From positions 62,001 through 126,000 of the forward strand of contig JAIQFK010000017.1 of assembly GCA_020073305.1 (NCBI GenBank): a stretch of DNA of 64,000 bases, written 5' to 3'. A program made the position numbers and the translations under genes. The notes below the pieces were generated by a model. The model was not told where the DNA came from. It saw only the letters and a list, made by a program, of their open reading frames with translations, and ran no database searches. This stretch comes from Terriglobia bacterium. Its GTDB lineage: Bacteria > Acidobacteriota > Terriglobia > Bryobacterales > Bryobacteraceae. Of the stretch, positions 50,940 through 61,006 are shown piece by piece; position 1 is the first letter of the stretch, and the number at the start of each line of letters is the position of its first letter.

Positions 50940-52375
50940 ATGGATACCTCCCGGTGAATCACTTCGCGGCCGAACTCGATGGCCCGGCGATTGAGATCCA
51001 GCCAGCGCTCGGATTTCGATAGCCGCGCGAGGGCGCTTGCCACCCACTCGCTTTCGAGCAGACCGGTGGCTTCGAGCATCGCTCCCAGCATCACCATGTT
51101 CCCTGCCCTGGTGTCGCCGATTCGGTCGGCCAGCGCGATAAAAGGCTGCACGATGAACGTGACGTCGGTGCGCATCGCGCCTTCGGGCAACGAGGTTCCG
51201 TTGTAAAAAATCCAGCCGCCAGGTTCGACCGCCGGCAGAAACTTGCGCAGCGAGGGCTCGTTCATCGCCATCAGCACATTCGGCCGGGAGACCAGCGGCG
51301 AATCGATCTCATGATTCGACAGGCGCACGTGGCAGTGCGACGTGCCCGAACGCATCTCCGGACCATACGAGGGCAGCCACGAGACTTCGAGCCCGGCATC
51401 CAGACCCGCTTCGGCGAGAACCTGCCCCAGCATCAGCACGCCCTGGCCGCCGAATCCCGCAACTTTGACGCGCAGATCCACGGTTCGGCGGCACGGCGCT
51501 GCCGGCGCCAGAGCCGGCGGCCGGCCCTCCTTGGCGCTGAAGATTTTCGGGAGTTCGTCGAGCGAGGGCGCCGGCACGGGCGCGGGACGAGGCTGCGCTT
51601 CTTTCGTTTTGTCGCGAAATACACCCAGCGGATACACCTTGGTCAGCTCTTCGCGCACCCACTTCTGCGCGTCCGCCGGCTCCATCTTCCAGATCGTCGG
51701 GCACGGGGAAAGGATCTCGACGAGCGAAAAACCGAGCCCCTGCACCTGGTTCGCGATCGCCTTCCTGACGGCTTTGGCCGCTTGCTGGATCATCTTGTTA
51801 TTGCCCAGCGCCACGCGCTCAATGTAAACGGGCGCTTCGAGCGATGAGAGGACTTCCGATACATGCAGCGGATACCCTTCGGTCCACGGGTTGCGGCCGA
51901 ACGGCGTCGTCGTGGTCTTCTCGCCGAGCGGCGTGGTGGGAGCCATCTGGCCGCCGGTCATGCCGTAGATTGCGTTGTTGAGGAAGAACACCGTGATCGG
52001 CTCGCCCCGGTTGGCGGCATGTAGAATTTCCGCCGTTCCGATAGCCGCCAGATCACCGTCACCTTGATAGCTGAGAACGACTCCATGCGGCAGCGCGCGC
52101 TTCATGGCGGTTGCCACCGCCGGCGCGCGCCCGTGGGCGACCTGCACGTTACCCACGTCGAAGTAATAGTAGGCGAAAACCGAACAACCCACCGGGCTCA
52201 CCAGAATCGTGCGGTCCTGGATGCCCAGCTCGTCGATGGCTTGCGCGATCAGCTTGTGCGCGATGCCGTGCCCACAACCTGGGCAATAGTGAGTCTGGTG
52301 TTGCAGTTCGGCCTTGCGCTCGAAGGAATCGTAGAAGCACTTCGCTCTCTGGTGCAGGATGTCGAACTCAGACAT
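50936..52375 (-). CDS. 2-oxoacid:ferredoxin oxidoreductase, fused beta and gamma subunits
   Basis: About 479 residues. The first part (about 1-285) is the TPP-binding beta subunit with [13 protein letters not shown] and the TPP motif [17 protein letters not shown], followed by [19 protein letters not shown] linker (about 290-345, Pro-rich) joins it to the gamma subunit, with [20 protein letters not shown] and [10 protein letters not shown]. Beta and gamma are usually separate genes in VOR/KOR enzymes, so this is a fusion. The complex oxidises a 2-oxoacid to acyl-CoA and reduces ferredoxin. Overlap with the alpha gene stop and GGAGGTG fix the ATG at 52375. Confidence 0.9.
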   Translation of the reverse strand: MSEFDILHQRAKCFYDSFERKAELQHQTHYCPGCGHGIAHKLIAQAIDELGIQDRTILVSPVGCSVFAYYYFDVGNVQVAHGRAPAVATAMKRALPHGVVLSYQGDGDLAAIGTAEILHAANRGEPITVFFLNNAIYGMTGGQMAPTTPLGEKTTTTPFGRNPWTEGYPLHVSEVLSSLEAPVYIERVALGNNKMIQQAAKAVRKAIANQVQGLGFSLVEILSPCPTIWKMEPADAQKWVREELTKVYPLGVFRDKTKEAQPRPAPVPAPSLDELPKIFSAKEGRPPALAPAAPCRRTVDLRVKVAGFGGQGVLMLGQVLAEAGLDAGLEVSWLPSYGPEMRSGTSHCHVRLSNHEIDSPLVSRPNVLMAMNEPSLRKFLPAVEPGGWIFYNGTSLPEGAMRTDVTFIVQPFIALADRIGDTRAGNMVMLGAMLEATGLLESEWVASALARLSKSERWLDLNRRAIEFGREVIHREVSI

Positions 52376-53459
52376 GGGCCACCTCCGGAGATTGCCCGCG
52401 AACCAGCGAATAGCGCTCGGCAATGTTGCGGATGACCCCGAGCACCTCTTCCGCCGAGGGAACGCTGCCGCCGGCCCGCCCGTAGAACTCCACGGGCTTA
52501 CGGCCATTCACCGCCAGGCGCACGTCTTCGACCATCTTGCCGGTGGAAAGCTCAACCGCCAAAAAAGCCGATGCGGTTCGAGCCAGATCGCCGATCTGTT
52601 CCTTCGGAAAGGGATATAACGTGATCGGACGCATCAGGCCCACCCGCAATCCCTCAGCCCTGGCAAGACGGACCACGGCTTTCAAAATGCGAGCCGCGAT
52701 GCCGTAGCCGACCAGAACCAGATCCGCGTCGCCGGTCTCGACCTGCTCGAATCGCACCACCTCAGCTTCCGCGCGCTCGTACTTGGCGGCCAGCTTGCGG
52801 ACGTGACGCTCCAGCGCATCGGGATCGAGGTAGATGGAGGTGATCAGGTTCTTTCGCGTCTCGGCGGTGGCCCGCACCGCCCAACTGGGAGGCGGCGGCA
52901 GGATTGCGCGCTCCGGAAACTCGACCGGCTCCATCATCTGGCCGATGAAACTGTCTGCCAGTACGAACACCGGATTGCGGTATTGGTCGGCGAGTTCGAA
53001 CGCCAGCGTGGTGAGGTCGCACATTTCCTGCACGGAATCGGGAGCGAGAACCAGAGTGTGGTAGCAGCCGTGGCCCCCGCCCTTCACAACCTGCATGTAA
53101 TCGCCCTGCTCCGGCGCGATGTTGCCCAAGCCTGGCCCGCCGCGCATAATGTCGGCAATTACGCACGGCAACTCCGACCCCGCCAGGTAACTGATGCCTT
53201 CCTGCATGAGGCTGATGCCGGGGCCGCTTGAGGAGGTCATGCACCGCACACCCGCCGAGGCCGCCCCGTAGAGCATGTTCACGGCGGCGGTTTCGCTCTC
53301 CGCTTGCAGAAATGCGCCTCCCGCTTGCGGCATGTAGTAGGCAGCGGCTTCCGAAATCTCGCTGGCCGGCGTGATGGGATAGGCGTAGAAGGCGCGGCAA
53401 CCGGCCAGAATCGCCCCTCTCACCACCGCTTCATTGCCCTTGATCAGTTGTTTTGGCAT
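52368..53459 (-). CDS. 2-oxoacid:ferredoxin oxidoreductase, alpha subunit
   Basis: About 363 residues. [28 protein letters not shown] and [28 protein letters not shown] mark the alpha subunit of the VorB/KorA type, with the C-terminal domain from [12 protein letters not shown]. It forms the catalytic complex with the beta/gamma chain downstream and the ferredoxin upstream. ATG at 53459 has GGAGC seven bases upstream; the longer frame reaching 53588 runs into the ferredoxin gene and is rejected. Confidence 0.92.
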   Translation of the reverse strand: MPKQLIKGNEAVVRGAILAGCRAFYAYPITPASEISEAAAYYMPQAGGAFLQAESETAAVNMLYGAASAGVRCMTSSSGPGISLMQEGISYLAGSELPCVIADIMRGGPGLGNIAPEQGDYMQVVKGGGHGCYHTLVLAPDSVQEMCDLTTLAFELADQYRNPVFVLADSFIGQMMEPVEFPERAILPPPPSWAVRATAETRKNLITSIYLDPDALERHVRKLAAKYERAEAEVVRFEQVETGDADLVLVGYGIAARILKAVVRLARAEGLRVGLMRPITLYPFPKEQIGDLARTASAFLAVELSTGKMVEDVRLAVNGRKPVEFYGRAGGSVPSAEEVLGVIRNIAERYSLVRGQSPEVAHV

Positions 53460-53472
53460 CGGCGAAGCTCCT

Positions 53473-53745
53473 TCAAGCGGCCACCAGTTCCGGTTGCGTT
53501 GCGCGGGGCGCCGCGGCTCTTTTGTAAACCGCGATGGCGCCCGGCTCCGGACACGCATAGAAGCACAGGCCGCAGCCATTGCAGCCATGGCCGGCGTATA
53601 CGGCGGGATGGTAGCCGAAGCGGTTGAGCGAATCAGATTGCCGGAGGACGCCCAATGCGCAGGAAATCACACATAAGCCGCAGCCCTTACACTCGTCCGC
53701 GTTGATGGCCACCGAACCTTTATCCGGCCTGGCAATGTCACTCAT
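53473..53745 (-). CDS. 2x[4Fe-4S] ferredoxin subunit of the 2-oxoacid oxidoreductase
   Basis: 90 residues with two [4Fe-4S] motifs, [11 protein letters not shown] and [11 protein letters not shown], each followed by a distal Cys or Pro context as in the delta subunit of POR/VOR enzymes. It should carry electrons from the thiamine centre to free ferredoxin. The gene lies 13 bases before the alpha subunit start and eight bases after the CoA-transferase stop. Confidence 0.92.
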   Translation of the reverse strand: MSDIARPDKGSVAINADECKGCGLCVISCALGVLRQSDSLNRFGYHPAVYAGHGCNGCGLCFYACPEPGAIAVYKRAAAPRATQPELVAA

Positions 53746-53753
53746 GGGTCCTC

Positions 53754-55073
53754 CTAATGGACGAGCGCGGCCCGCGAATCGAGATAATGGGCGCGCTCGG
53801 CAAAATCAAACAGCTCATTGTGGAACTTCGGATCGGCAATCGCGATCAGTGCCTCAGCCCGCTGGCGGATGTTCTTGCCATGCAGGTCCGCGATTCCGTG
53901 CTCGGTGACGACGTAATGCACATCAGCGCGCGTGGTGACCACCCCGGCGCCTGGCTGCAGCATAGGAACAATGCGCGAAACCGTGGCGTCTTTGCCCGAG
54001 GACGGGAGCGCGATGATCGGCTTGCCGCCTTTGGACCGCGCCGCGCCGCGCATGAAATCGAGCTGCCCACCGAACCCGCTGTACGGCTTGAGGCCGATCG
54101 AATCGGCGCAAACCTGCCCGGTGAGGTCGACCTCGATCGCCGAATTGATGGCGATCATCCGGTCATTGTGAGCGATGATGTACGGATCATTGGTGTAGTA
54201 GGTCGGGTGCAGCTCGAAAATCGGGTTTTCGTGCAGGAACGTGAACAAGCGCCTGGTGCCCAGCACGAATCCGACGACGATCTTGCCGCGGTGAATGTTC
54301 TTTCTTTCGCCGGTCAGTACGCCCGCTTCGATCAGGTCGATCACACCGTCGGAGCACATCTCGCTGTGTACCCCGAGCGCTTTGCGATCTCGCAAATACC
54401 GGAGCACCGCGTCCGGGATCGCCCCAATTCCTGTCTGAAGCACCGCGCCATCGGGGATCAATGAAGCCACGTTCGCGGCAATCCGTTCTTCGATCGCCGT
54501 TGCCTGCGGCACGGGCAATTCGAGTAAAGGACGGTCCGTTTCCACGACGGCCGCTACCTTGCTGACGTGCAGAAACGTGTCGCCCAAGGACCTGGGCATC
54601 TGGCGGTTCACTTCCGCAACCACGCTGCGGGCACACTGGGCAGCCGTGAGCGTGCAATCGACGCTCGTGCCCAGGCTCAGAAACCCGTGATCGTCCGGCG
54701 GCCCGGTTTGGATGAACGCCACATCGATGGGAATCTTCCGGAAGCGGAACAGCTCCTCGATTTCGCTCAGAAGAATGGGCGTATAGTCCGCGCGGCCTTC
54801 CGCCACCGCGCCTCGCGTATTCGCTCCCAGGAAAAGCCCGTTATGCCGGAAGTGCCCCTCGTATTCCGGCCGGGTGTAGGCGGCGCTGCCGAAGGTCAGC
54901 ATATGCATGATCTCGACATCGCGAAGTACGGGCGCGCGTTCGAGAAGCGCTTCAACCAGGATTTCCGGTGTCGCGCAGCCTTCGTGGACCCACACCCGAT
55001 CGCCGGAGCGGACTGCCTCCACGGCTCCTCTTGCGGTGGTGACCTTTTGCCGAAATTCGTCCCGCCAGCTCAT
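53754..55073 (-). CDS. Acetyl-CoA hydrolase/transferase family CoA-transferase
   Basis: About 439 residues of the 4-hydroxybutyrate/butyryl-CoA:acetate CoA-transferase family. Blocks include VWVHEGCATPEILVEALLE, LQTGIGAIPDAVLRYL, the CoA-binding/catalytic Glu segment GVHSEMCSDGVIDLIE, and GFGGQLDFMRGAARSKGGKP. It would move CoA between the acyl-CoA made by the oxidoreductase and acetate or another acid, conserving the thioester. ATG at 55073 has GGAGGCG; the longer frame reaching 55118 starts with non-conserved residues. It is the first gene of the minus-strand operon. Confidence 0.9.
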   Translation of the reverse strand: MSWRDEFRQKVTTARGAVEAVRSGDRVWVHEGCATPEILVEALLERAPVLRDVEIMHMLTFGSAAYTRPEYEGHFRHNGLFLGANTRGAVAEGRADYTPILLSEIEELFRFRKIPIDVAFIQTGPPDDHGFLSLGTSVDCTLTAAQCARSVVAEVNRQMPRSLGDTFLHVSKVAAVVETDRPLLELPVPQATAIEERIAANVASLIPDGAVLQTGIGAIPDAVLRYLRDRKALGVHSEMCSDGVIDLIEAGVLTGERKNIHRGKIVVGFVLGTRRLFTFLHENPIFELHPTYYTNDPYIIAHNDRMIAINSAIEVDLTGQVCADSIGLKPYSGFGGQLDFMRGAARSKGGKPIIALPSSGKDATVSRIVPMLQPGAGVVTTRADVHYVVTEHGIADLHGKNIRQRAEALIAIADPKFHNELFDFAERAHYLDSRAALVH

Positions 55074-55098
55074 GACTGGACGCCTCCAAAATCCGGAA

Positions 55099-55114
55099 AG
55101 CAGGTGGCTAGCCA
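55099..55114 (-). promoter_or_regulatory. Possible sigma-54 promoter of the 2-oxoacid operon
   Basis: TGGCTAGCCACCTGCT keeps the -24 GG and -12 GC spacing of the TGGCAC-N5-TTGCW consensus, with changes at three other positions. It lies 25 bases before the CoA-transferase ATG. An AT-rich stretch lies upstream (about 55118-55165). No enhancer-binding protein gene is in the window, so this remains a candidate. Confidence 0.25.
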
Positions 55115-55332
55115 GCAAATCTCAACAATTTAAACTGTTTATTTACAATATGTTAACAGGATAAAGATACAGTGGAATGATGCTGCGGCGTAAAAAGCCC
55201 CACTTCCGGGTGCTGCTATTGACCCAGAATGAATGCGGAGACTGTTCCCGCCTAATGCCAACTTATTAATTTTCGAAGCATTTACGAGTTGGTCGAATAG
55301 GTGCGAACCTTGAAGTTGAGAACACCTTTCCC

Positions 55333-55698
55333 GTGCACGAACTTTCGATAGCCGAAAGCATTCTGGACATTGCGGCGGCAGAGGCGGCAACCCATCATGC
55401 GGCGGCCGTCACGACCATCAAGGTCCGGCTGGGTAATTTCACGGGTGTGGTACGGGAAGCGCTGGAATTCGCATTTGAAATCGCCCGGCAAGGCACGGTG
55501 GCAGCATCCGCCACGCTGGAGATTGAGAGCGTGCCTCTCAGGACCCGCTGCCCTTCGTGTGATATGACAGGCTCATCAGATTTCTGCTTCATCTGCGAGC
55601 GCTGCGGCACGCCACTGGACATCCTTTCCGGCCGCGAGATGCAGGTGGAGTCCATCGAACTGGCTGAAGAGGAGGTCCCATGGATCGCGTCTCGGTAG
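55333..55698 (+). CDS. hypA: Hydrogenase nickel incorporation protein HypA
   Basis: 121 residues. The GTG start gives MHELSIAESILD, whose His2 binds nickel. The zinc site is formed by CPSC and CERCG in the C-terminal half (CPSCDMTGSSDFCFICERCG, with an extra Cys). HypA passes Ni to the large subunit of [NiFe]-hydrogenases together with HypB. It is the first gene of a tight hypABFCDE run and its end overlaps hypB by 19 bases. No clear promoter was found in the AT-rich 260-base divergent gap. Confidence 0.93.
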   Translation: MHELSIAESILDIAAAEAATHHAAAVTTIKVRLGNFTGVVREALEFAFEIARQGTVAASATLEIESVPLRTRCPSCDMTGSSDFCFICERCGTPLDILSGREMQVESIELAEEEVPWIASR

Positions 55699-56363
55699 TT
55701 ACTGACATCCGGCAGGCGAATCAGAACGCCGCCCACGAGAACCGCAAGGTGTTCGACAAGTGCGGGAGCTGTGTCATTAATCTCATGTCGGCTCCGGGCG
55801 CGGGCAAAACGTCCGTGCTCGAAGCGACGATCCGGGAGATCGCGCCATCGTTTAAAGTGGCGGTCATCGAAGGCGACCTGGAGACGACTTTCGATTCGGA
55901 CCGAATCCGCGCCATGGGTGTGCCGGCCCATCAGATCACGACGGGCAGCGTCTGCCACCTGGATGCGCGAATGGTGGCGAAGGCGCTGGCTGTATTTCCT
56001 CCGGACGGCGCTGACTTGGTGGTCATCGAAAACGTAGGCAACCTGGTATGTCCCGCGGAATTCAATCTCGGCGAAGACCTGCGCGTGATGGTTTTTAGCG
56101 TGGTGGAGGGGGCGGATAAGCCCAAGAAATATCCGCTCATGTTCCACACCTCGGATGTTGTGCTCTTGAACAAAATCGATCTGCTGCCGTATTCGGGAGT
56201 CGCGCTCAGCGAGTTGTTGAGGAACGTGGTGGAAGTGAACCCGCGCGCGGCGATCTTTCCCATTTCCTGCCGGACCGGAGAGGGAATGGAGGGCTGGATC
56301 GGCTGGCTGACGCAAGAGCTAAAGACACGAAGCCGCCAGGCGCTATCCACTTTGAAGACGTGA
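55680..56363 (+). CDS. hypB: Hydrogenase nickel incorporation GTPase HypB
   Basis: 227 residues of the SIMIBI GTPase fold. P-loop SAPGAGKTSVLEAT, metal site Cys-His in TGSVCHLDARMV, Walker B-like VVIENVGNLVCP, and G4 LNKIDLLPY. No His-rich N-terminal nickel store is present. It powers Ni insertion into hydrogenase large subunits. The start overlaps hypA, and its stop overlaps the hypF ATG as TGATG. Confidence 0.94.
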   Translation: MDRVSVVTDIRQANQNAAHENRKVFDKCGSCVINLMSAPGAGKTSVLEATIREIAPSFKVAVIEGDLETTFDSDRIRAMGVPAHQITTGSVCHLDARMVAKALAVFPPDGADLVVIENVGNLVCPAEFNLGEDLRVMVFSVVEGADKPKKYPLMFHTSDVVLLNKIDLLPYSGVALSELLRNVVEVNPRAAIFPISCRTGEGMEGWIGWLTQELKTRSRQALSTLKT

Positions 56364-58570
56364 TGCCGGTTGCGGAAACCACGGTGGTGCGTGTGCGGGT
56401 GGCCTTGGGCGGGACCGTGCAAGGCGTGGGGTTTCGCCCGTTCGTGTACCGTCTGGCCAGAGAGTTGGAACTTACCGGCTGGGTGTGCAACTCGAGCGCC
56501 GGCCTCGTGGTGGAAGCCGAGGGCGCTCCGGCGCGGGTGGATCGCTTCCTGGAGCGGCTGGAGGCGGAGATGCCTGCGGCCGCGGTCGTACTGACCCGCG
56601 AGACCGCGATTCTGGCTCCGGCTGGCTTCCGTAATTTTGAAATCCGCTCGTCCGACGAAGAGGCCTCCAAAATCGCCGGCGTGTTGCCGGACCTGGCGAC
56701 CTGCCCGGCGTGCCTCCAGGAACTGAACGATCCGTCCAACCGCCGTTACGGTTATCCTTTCACCAACTGCACGCTCTGCGGGCCGCGGTACACCATCATT
56801 GACGACATCCCATACGACCGCCCGCGCACGACGATGCGCGCATTCGTCATGTGCCCGGAATGCCAGCGCGAGTATACGGATCCGGCGGATCGGCGTTTTC
56901 ACGCGCAGCCGAATGCCTGCCCGCGTTGCGGACCGCGGTTGTGGGTGGAAGAGCCGGGCGCAGGCGAGCCCATCGAGAAAGCGGCTCACATCATCCAGAC
57001 CGGCGGCATCGTGGCGCTGAAGGGAATCGGCGGGTTTCAGTTGCTGGTGGACGCACGGCAGACGGACGCCGTCGCACGTTTGCGCGGGCGCAAGCACCGC
57101 GAAGAAAAACCGCTGGCTGTGATGATGCCGACGCTGGAAATGGTTCGCGCGTACTGCCATGTGTCGGGCGCCGAGGAGCGCCTGCTCACGTCGCGCGCGG
57201 CGCCCATCGTGCTGCTACGCCCGAACGGTGGCTCTGGCATCGCGCCGAATGTGGCGGGGTCTTCTCCGTATCTGGGTGTGATGCTGCCGTACTCGCCTTT
57301 GCATCACCTTCTGATGAGAGAGTGCGATTTTCCGATCGTCGCCACCAGTGGCAACCTGAGCGACGAGCCGATCGCGACCACCAATGAAGAGGCGCGCGCG
57401 CGTCTGGGACAGATCGCGGATCTGTTCGTCATGCACGACCGGCCTATTGCCCGCCCGTGCGATGATTCGGTGGCGCGCGTGGTCCGCGGCCGGGAAAGCG
57501 TGATGCGACGCGCAAGAGGATACGCGCCCTTACCGGTCTACGTGGGGCGCGATCTGCCAGCGGTGCTGGCGGTGGGTGGCCACCTCAAAAATACCGTGGC
57601 CATCGCAGCCGGCCGTCAGGTTTTTTTGAGCCAGCACGTGGGAGACCTGGATACCCCGGAAGCGCGACACGCATTCGAGCGCGCCATTGACGACCTGTGC
57701 CGGCTGTATTGCTTTCGGCCGGAGGTGGTGGCGTGCGATCTGCATCCCGACTATGCGTCGACGCGCTGGGCGCAATCGTGCGGGCTATCGGTGGTCGAGA
57801 TTCAACACCACCAGGCGCACGCGGCTGCTTGCGCCGCCGAAAACGGGATCGAGGGCACGTACCTGGGAGTTTCCTGGGATGGTACCGGTTATGGAATCGA
57901 CGGCACGGTTTGGGGCGGCGAATTTTTTCTTGCAGACGGAGCGAAGTTCGAACGCATCGCTCATTTGCGTCCGTTCCGGCTGCCCGGCGGCGAAGCAGCC
58001 GTGAGAGAGGGCTGGCGCTCGGCCGCCAGCGTGCAATGGGCCGCGCTGGGAGCGGACGCGGTGGGCGATCGTCCGGAACGATCGGTTCTGTTGCGGATGC
58101 TCGAACGCGGAATCAATGCGCCGTGGACGACCAGCGTGGGCCGGCTGTTCGACGCGGTGGCTTCGATGGCGGGCATCGCGCAGGAAAGCCGTTTCGAGGG
58201 GCAAGCGGCGATGCGGCTCGAACGCCAGATCGGGGAGCTTGCCACCGACGAGAGTTATTCGCTGCCCGATGGAGATTGGGCGCCGCTAATCGAGGCCGTG
58301 CACCAGGACGTGACTCGCGGTGAACCGACGGCGCGCATCGCAGCGCGCTTTCATAATGCTCTGGCAAACTGGATTGTGAGCGTTGCGGGGCGCGCCGGCG
58401 TGCCCCAGGTCGCGCTCAGCGGCGGGGTTTTCCAGAATGGATATCTGGTGGAGCGCGCGACGGCGTTGCTCGAAGCGCGCGGATTTCAAGTGTACACGCA
58501 TCAGCGCGTTCCTCCCAACGACGGCGGGATCGCGCTGGGACAGGCCGTGATTGCGGCCTTACGAGGTTGA
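56363..58570 (+). CDS. hypF: Carbamoyltransferase HypF, cyanide-ligand synthesis
   Basis: About 735 residues, normal length. The N-terminal acylphosphatase domain shows GTVQGVGFRPFVYRLA; two zinc fingers follow (CPACLQEL with CTLCGPRYTI, then CPECQREY with CPRCGPRL). A YrdC-like domain spans about 190-375 and a Kae1/TobZ-like carbamoyl transfer domain the rest (VEIQHHQAHAAACAAENG, ALSGGVFQNGYL). HypF moves the carbamoyl group to HypE. GTG at 56360 is also possible, but ATG at 56363 overlaps the hypB stop. Confidence 0.94.
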   Translation: MPVAETTVVRVRVALGGTVQGVGFRPFVYRLARELELTGWVCNSSAGLVVEAEGAPARVDRFLERLEAEMPAAAVVLTRETAILAPAGFRNFEIRSSDEEASKIAGVLPDLATCPACLQELNDPSNRRYGYPFTNCTLCGPRYTIIDDIPYDRPRTTMRAFVMCPECQREYTDPADRRFHAQPNACPRCGPRLWVEEPGAGEPIEKAAHIIQTGGIVALKGIGGFQLLVDARQTDAVARLRGRKHREEKPLAVMMPTLEMVRAYCHVSGAEERLLTSRAAPIVLLRPNGGSGIAPNVAGSSPYLGVMLPYSPLHHLLMRECDFPIVATSGNLSDEPIATTNEEARARLGQIADLFVMHDRPIARPCDDSVARVVRGRESVMRRARGYAPLPVYVGRDLPAVLAVGGHLKNTVAIAAGRQVFLSQHVGDLDTPEARHAFERAIDDLCRLYCFRPEVVACDLHPDYASTRWAQSCGLSVVEIQHHQAHAAACAAENGIEGTYLGVSWDGTGYGIDGTVWGGEFFLADGAKFERIAHLRPFRLPGGEAAVREGWRSAASVQWAALGADAVGDRPERSVLLRMLERGINAPWTTSVGRLFDAVASMAGIAQESRFEGQAAMRLERQIGELATDESYSLPDGDWAPLIEAVHQDVTRGEPTARIAARFHNALANWIVSVAGRAGVPQVALSGGVFQNGYLVERATALLEARGFQVYTHQRVPPNDGGIALGQAVIAALRG

Positions 58571-58573
58571 CTT

Positions 58574-58849
58574 ATGTGTCTGGCAGTACCCGGAAGAGTG
58601 GTCAGCATCATTGAAGAGGCCGGACTCGGCTTGCGCCGGGGCAAAGTCGATTTCGGCGGCGTGCAGAAAGAAATCTGCCTGGCTTACACACCCGAGGCTT
58701 CGGTGGGCAACTATGTGCTGGTTCACGTGGGCTTCGCTTTGAGTGTCGTCGATGAAGACGAAGCTCGCAAGATTTTCGACACATTAACTGAGATGCAGCG
58801 GCTCGAGGAACTCGAAGGCGCGGACGATCTGACGGAGACGGGACCATGA
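58574..58849 (+). CDS. hypC: Hydrogenase assembly chaperone HypC
   Basis: 91 residues starting [10 protein letters not shown]; Cys2 binds iron in the HypC-HypD complex. The OB-like core [21 protein letters not shown] is typical. It starts three bases after the hypF stop and its stop overlaps the hypD ATG as ATGA. Confidence 0.93.
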   Translation: MCLAVPGRVVSIIEEAGLGLRRGKVDFGGVQKEICLAYTPEASVGNYVLVHVGFALSVVDEDEARKIFDTLTEMQRLEELEGADDLTETGP

Positions 58850-59979
58850 AATTCCTGGACGAGTATCGCGACAGCGCTGCCGCCACGCAGCTCGCGCACT
58901 CCATTCGCAAGACGGTGCACCGCCCCTGGACGCTGATGGAAGTCTGCGGAGGCCAGACGCACACCATCGTCAAGAGCGGGTTGATGGATTTGATTCCGTC
59001 CGAAGTGACGCTGGTCCACGGCCCGGGGTGCCCGGTCTGCGTGACGCCGCTCGAGTTGATTGACAAGGCCATGGCCATCGCCGCGCGGCCGGAGACTATA
59101 TTTTGTTCTTTCGGCGACATGCTCCGGGTGCCAGGCTCCGCGAAGAGCCTGCTCGAAGTCAAGGCGCAGGGCGCGGACGTCCGCATGGTCTACTCGCCGC
59201 TCGATGCGCTGAAGCTTGCTCGCGCTCATCCTTCGCGCGAAGTCGTCTTCTTCGCGGTCGGCTTTGAGACCACCGCGCCCGCGAACGCCATGGCCGTCTG
59301 GCAGGCGGAGCGCGAGGGAATCCGCAATTTCTCCATCCTGGTGGCGCACGTGCTGGTTCCGCCCGCGATGGAAGCCATCTTAAGCTCGGCGAACTGCCGC
59401 ATCCAGGGATTCCTGGCGGCGGGGCACGTGTGCACGGTGATGGGCTGGGAGGAGTACGAGCCGATCAGCCGCCGCTGGCATGTGCCGATCGTGGTGACCG
59501 GCTTTGAGCCGCTGGATCTGCTGGAAGGCGTGCAGATGGCGGTGGCGCAACTGGAGGAGGGGCGCGCCGAGGTCGAAAACCAGTACCGGCGAGCGGTGAA
59601 GCGCGAGGGCAACCGCCCGGCGCAGCAGCGGATCGCGGAGGTGTTCGAGATCGCTCCGCGACAGTGGCGAGGCATCGGCGAGATTCCTGCGAGCGGGCTG
59701 CGATTGCGCGAACGCTACCGGGCCTTCGATGCGGAGCAGCGTTTCGCGGTGGGCGTGACAACGGTTGAGGAATCGAGCGAGTGCATTGCCGGACTGGTTT
59801 TGCAGGGGCTGAAAAAGCCTTTTGAATGCCCGGCCTTTGGCACGCGATGCACGCCGGAAACGCCGCTGGGCGCACCCATGGTTTCCTCCGAAGGAGCGTG
59901 CGCGGCGTATTATCTCTACGGAAGGCACAAGCATGAAAGAAGTGAATCTGAGCTGCCCCGTGCCGCGTCCCGCGGATGA
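58846..59979 (+). CDS. hypD: Hydrogenase assembly protein HypD
   Basis: 377 residues. The motifs [34 protein letters not shown] and [11 protein letters not shown] are all intact, including the Cys pair that holds Fe(CN)2CO. The C-terminal cluster region [28 protein letters not shown] has the conserved Cys residues. The last residues ([17 protein letters not shown]) run 47 bases into hypE and are not part of the usual core. Confidence 0.94.
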   Translation: MKFLDEYRDSAAATQLAHSIRKTVHRPWTLMEVCGGQTHTIVKSGLMDLIPSEVTLVHGPGCPVCVTPLELIDKAMAIAARPETIFCSFGDMLRVPGSAKSLLEVKAQGADVRMVYSPLDALKLARAHPSREVVFFAVGFETTAPANAMAVWQAEREGIRNFSILVAHVLVPPAMEAILSSANCRIQGFLAAGHVCTVMGWEEYEPISRRWHVPIVVTGFEPLDLLEGVQMAVAQLEEGRAEVENQYRRAVKREGNRPAQQRIAEVFEIAPRQWRGIGEIPASGLRLRERYRAFDAEQRFAVGVTTVEESSECIAGLVLQGLKKPFECPAFGTRCTPETPLGAPMVSSEGACAAYYLYGRHKHERSESELPRAASRG

Positions 59980-60979
59980 CATCGTTCTGCTGGCGCACGG
60001 CGGCGGGGGCAAGCTCACCAACCAGCTCATCGAGCGGATCTTTCTTCCCGCTTTTGCGTGCACGCCGCTCGAGGCCCGGCACGATGGCGCGGCGCTCGAT
60101 CTGAACGGGCAACGCCTGGCATTCACCACGGATTCCTACGTGGTGCGGCCGCTCGTGTTTCCCGGCGGGACCATCGGCGACCTGGCGGTGAACGGCACGG
60201 TGAATGACCTCGCCATGTGCGGTGCGCGGCCGCTGTACTTGAGCGCAGGTTTCATCCTGGAAGAAGGACTGCCCCTGGAAACGCTGCGCACGGTGGTGGA
60301 GAGCATGCGCACGGCAGCCGCGAGAGCGGCGGTGCAACTGGTCACTGGCGACACCAAAGTAGTGGACAAGGGTAAAGGCGACGGGATTTTCATCAACACC
60401 GCGGGTATCGGGGTCATCGAGGCCAGCGCCGCAATCAGCCCGGCCGCGGTTTGCGCCGGAGACGCCATCATCGTGAGCGGCGATTTGGGTGCACACGGCG
60501 TGGCCATTCTCTCGGTGCGCGAGGGCCTGGAGTTCGAAGCGCCGGTGGAGAGCGATACGGCGCCGCTTTGGGAGCCGGTCGAGGCGCTTCTCAAAGCTGG
60601 AATCGAAGTGCACTGCCTGCGTGACTTGACGCGCGGCGGATTGTCGTCAGCACTGAATGAAATTGCAGCGGCGGCAAGAGTAGGCATGGAAATTTCCGAG
60701 CGGGCTGTGCCGGTAAGAGAGGTGGTACGCGGGGCGTGCGAGATCCTGGGTCTCGATCCGCTTTACGTGGCGAACGAGGGCCGGTTTGCGGCGATTGTTG
60801 CGGGGCAGGATGCGGAGCGGGCGCTGGAATTGTTGCGCGGTCATCCGATGTGTGCGAGTGCGGCGCGGATCGGCGTAGTCACGGACACGCCGGCCGGTAT
60901 GGTGACGCTCGAAAGCCGCGTCGGCGGGCGCCGCGTACTGGATATGCTGAGCGGGGAGCAATTGCCAAGGATTTGCTAA
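59933..60979 (+). CDS. hypE: Hydrogenase expression/formation protein HypE
   Basis: 348 residues of the PurM-like ATPase fold. [16 protein letters not shown] and [19 protein letters not shown] form the ATP site, and [15 protein letters not shown] follows. The C-terminal end LPRIC places the cyanated Cys at the terminus, as required. ATG at 59933 is within hypD; GGAAGG upstream supports it. With HypF it makes the CN ligand. No hydrogenase structural gene is in the window. Confidence 0.94.
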   Translation: MKEVNLSCPVPRPADDIVLLAHGGGGKLTNQLIERIFLPAFACTPLEARHDGAALDLNGQRLAFTTDSYVVRPLVFPGGTIGDLAVNGTVNDLAMCGARPLYLSAGFILEEGLPLETLRTVVESMRTAAARAAVQLVTGDTKVVDKGKGDGIFINTAGIGVIEASAAISPAAVCAGDAIIVSGDLGAHGVAILSVREGLEFEAPVESDTAPLWEPVEALLKAGIEVHCLRDLTRGGLSSALNEIAAAARVGMEISERAVPVREVVRGACEILGLDPLYVANEGRFAAIVAGQDAERALELLRGHPMCASAARIGVVTDTPAGMVTLESRVGGRRVLDMLSGEQLPRIC

Positions 60980-61006
60980 ACGGCCGGGGGCGCACGGCAA
61001 CCCAGA

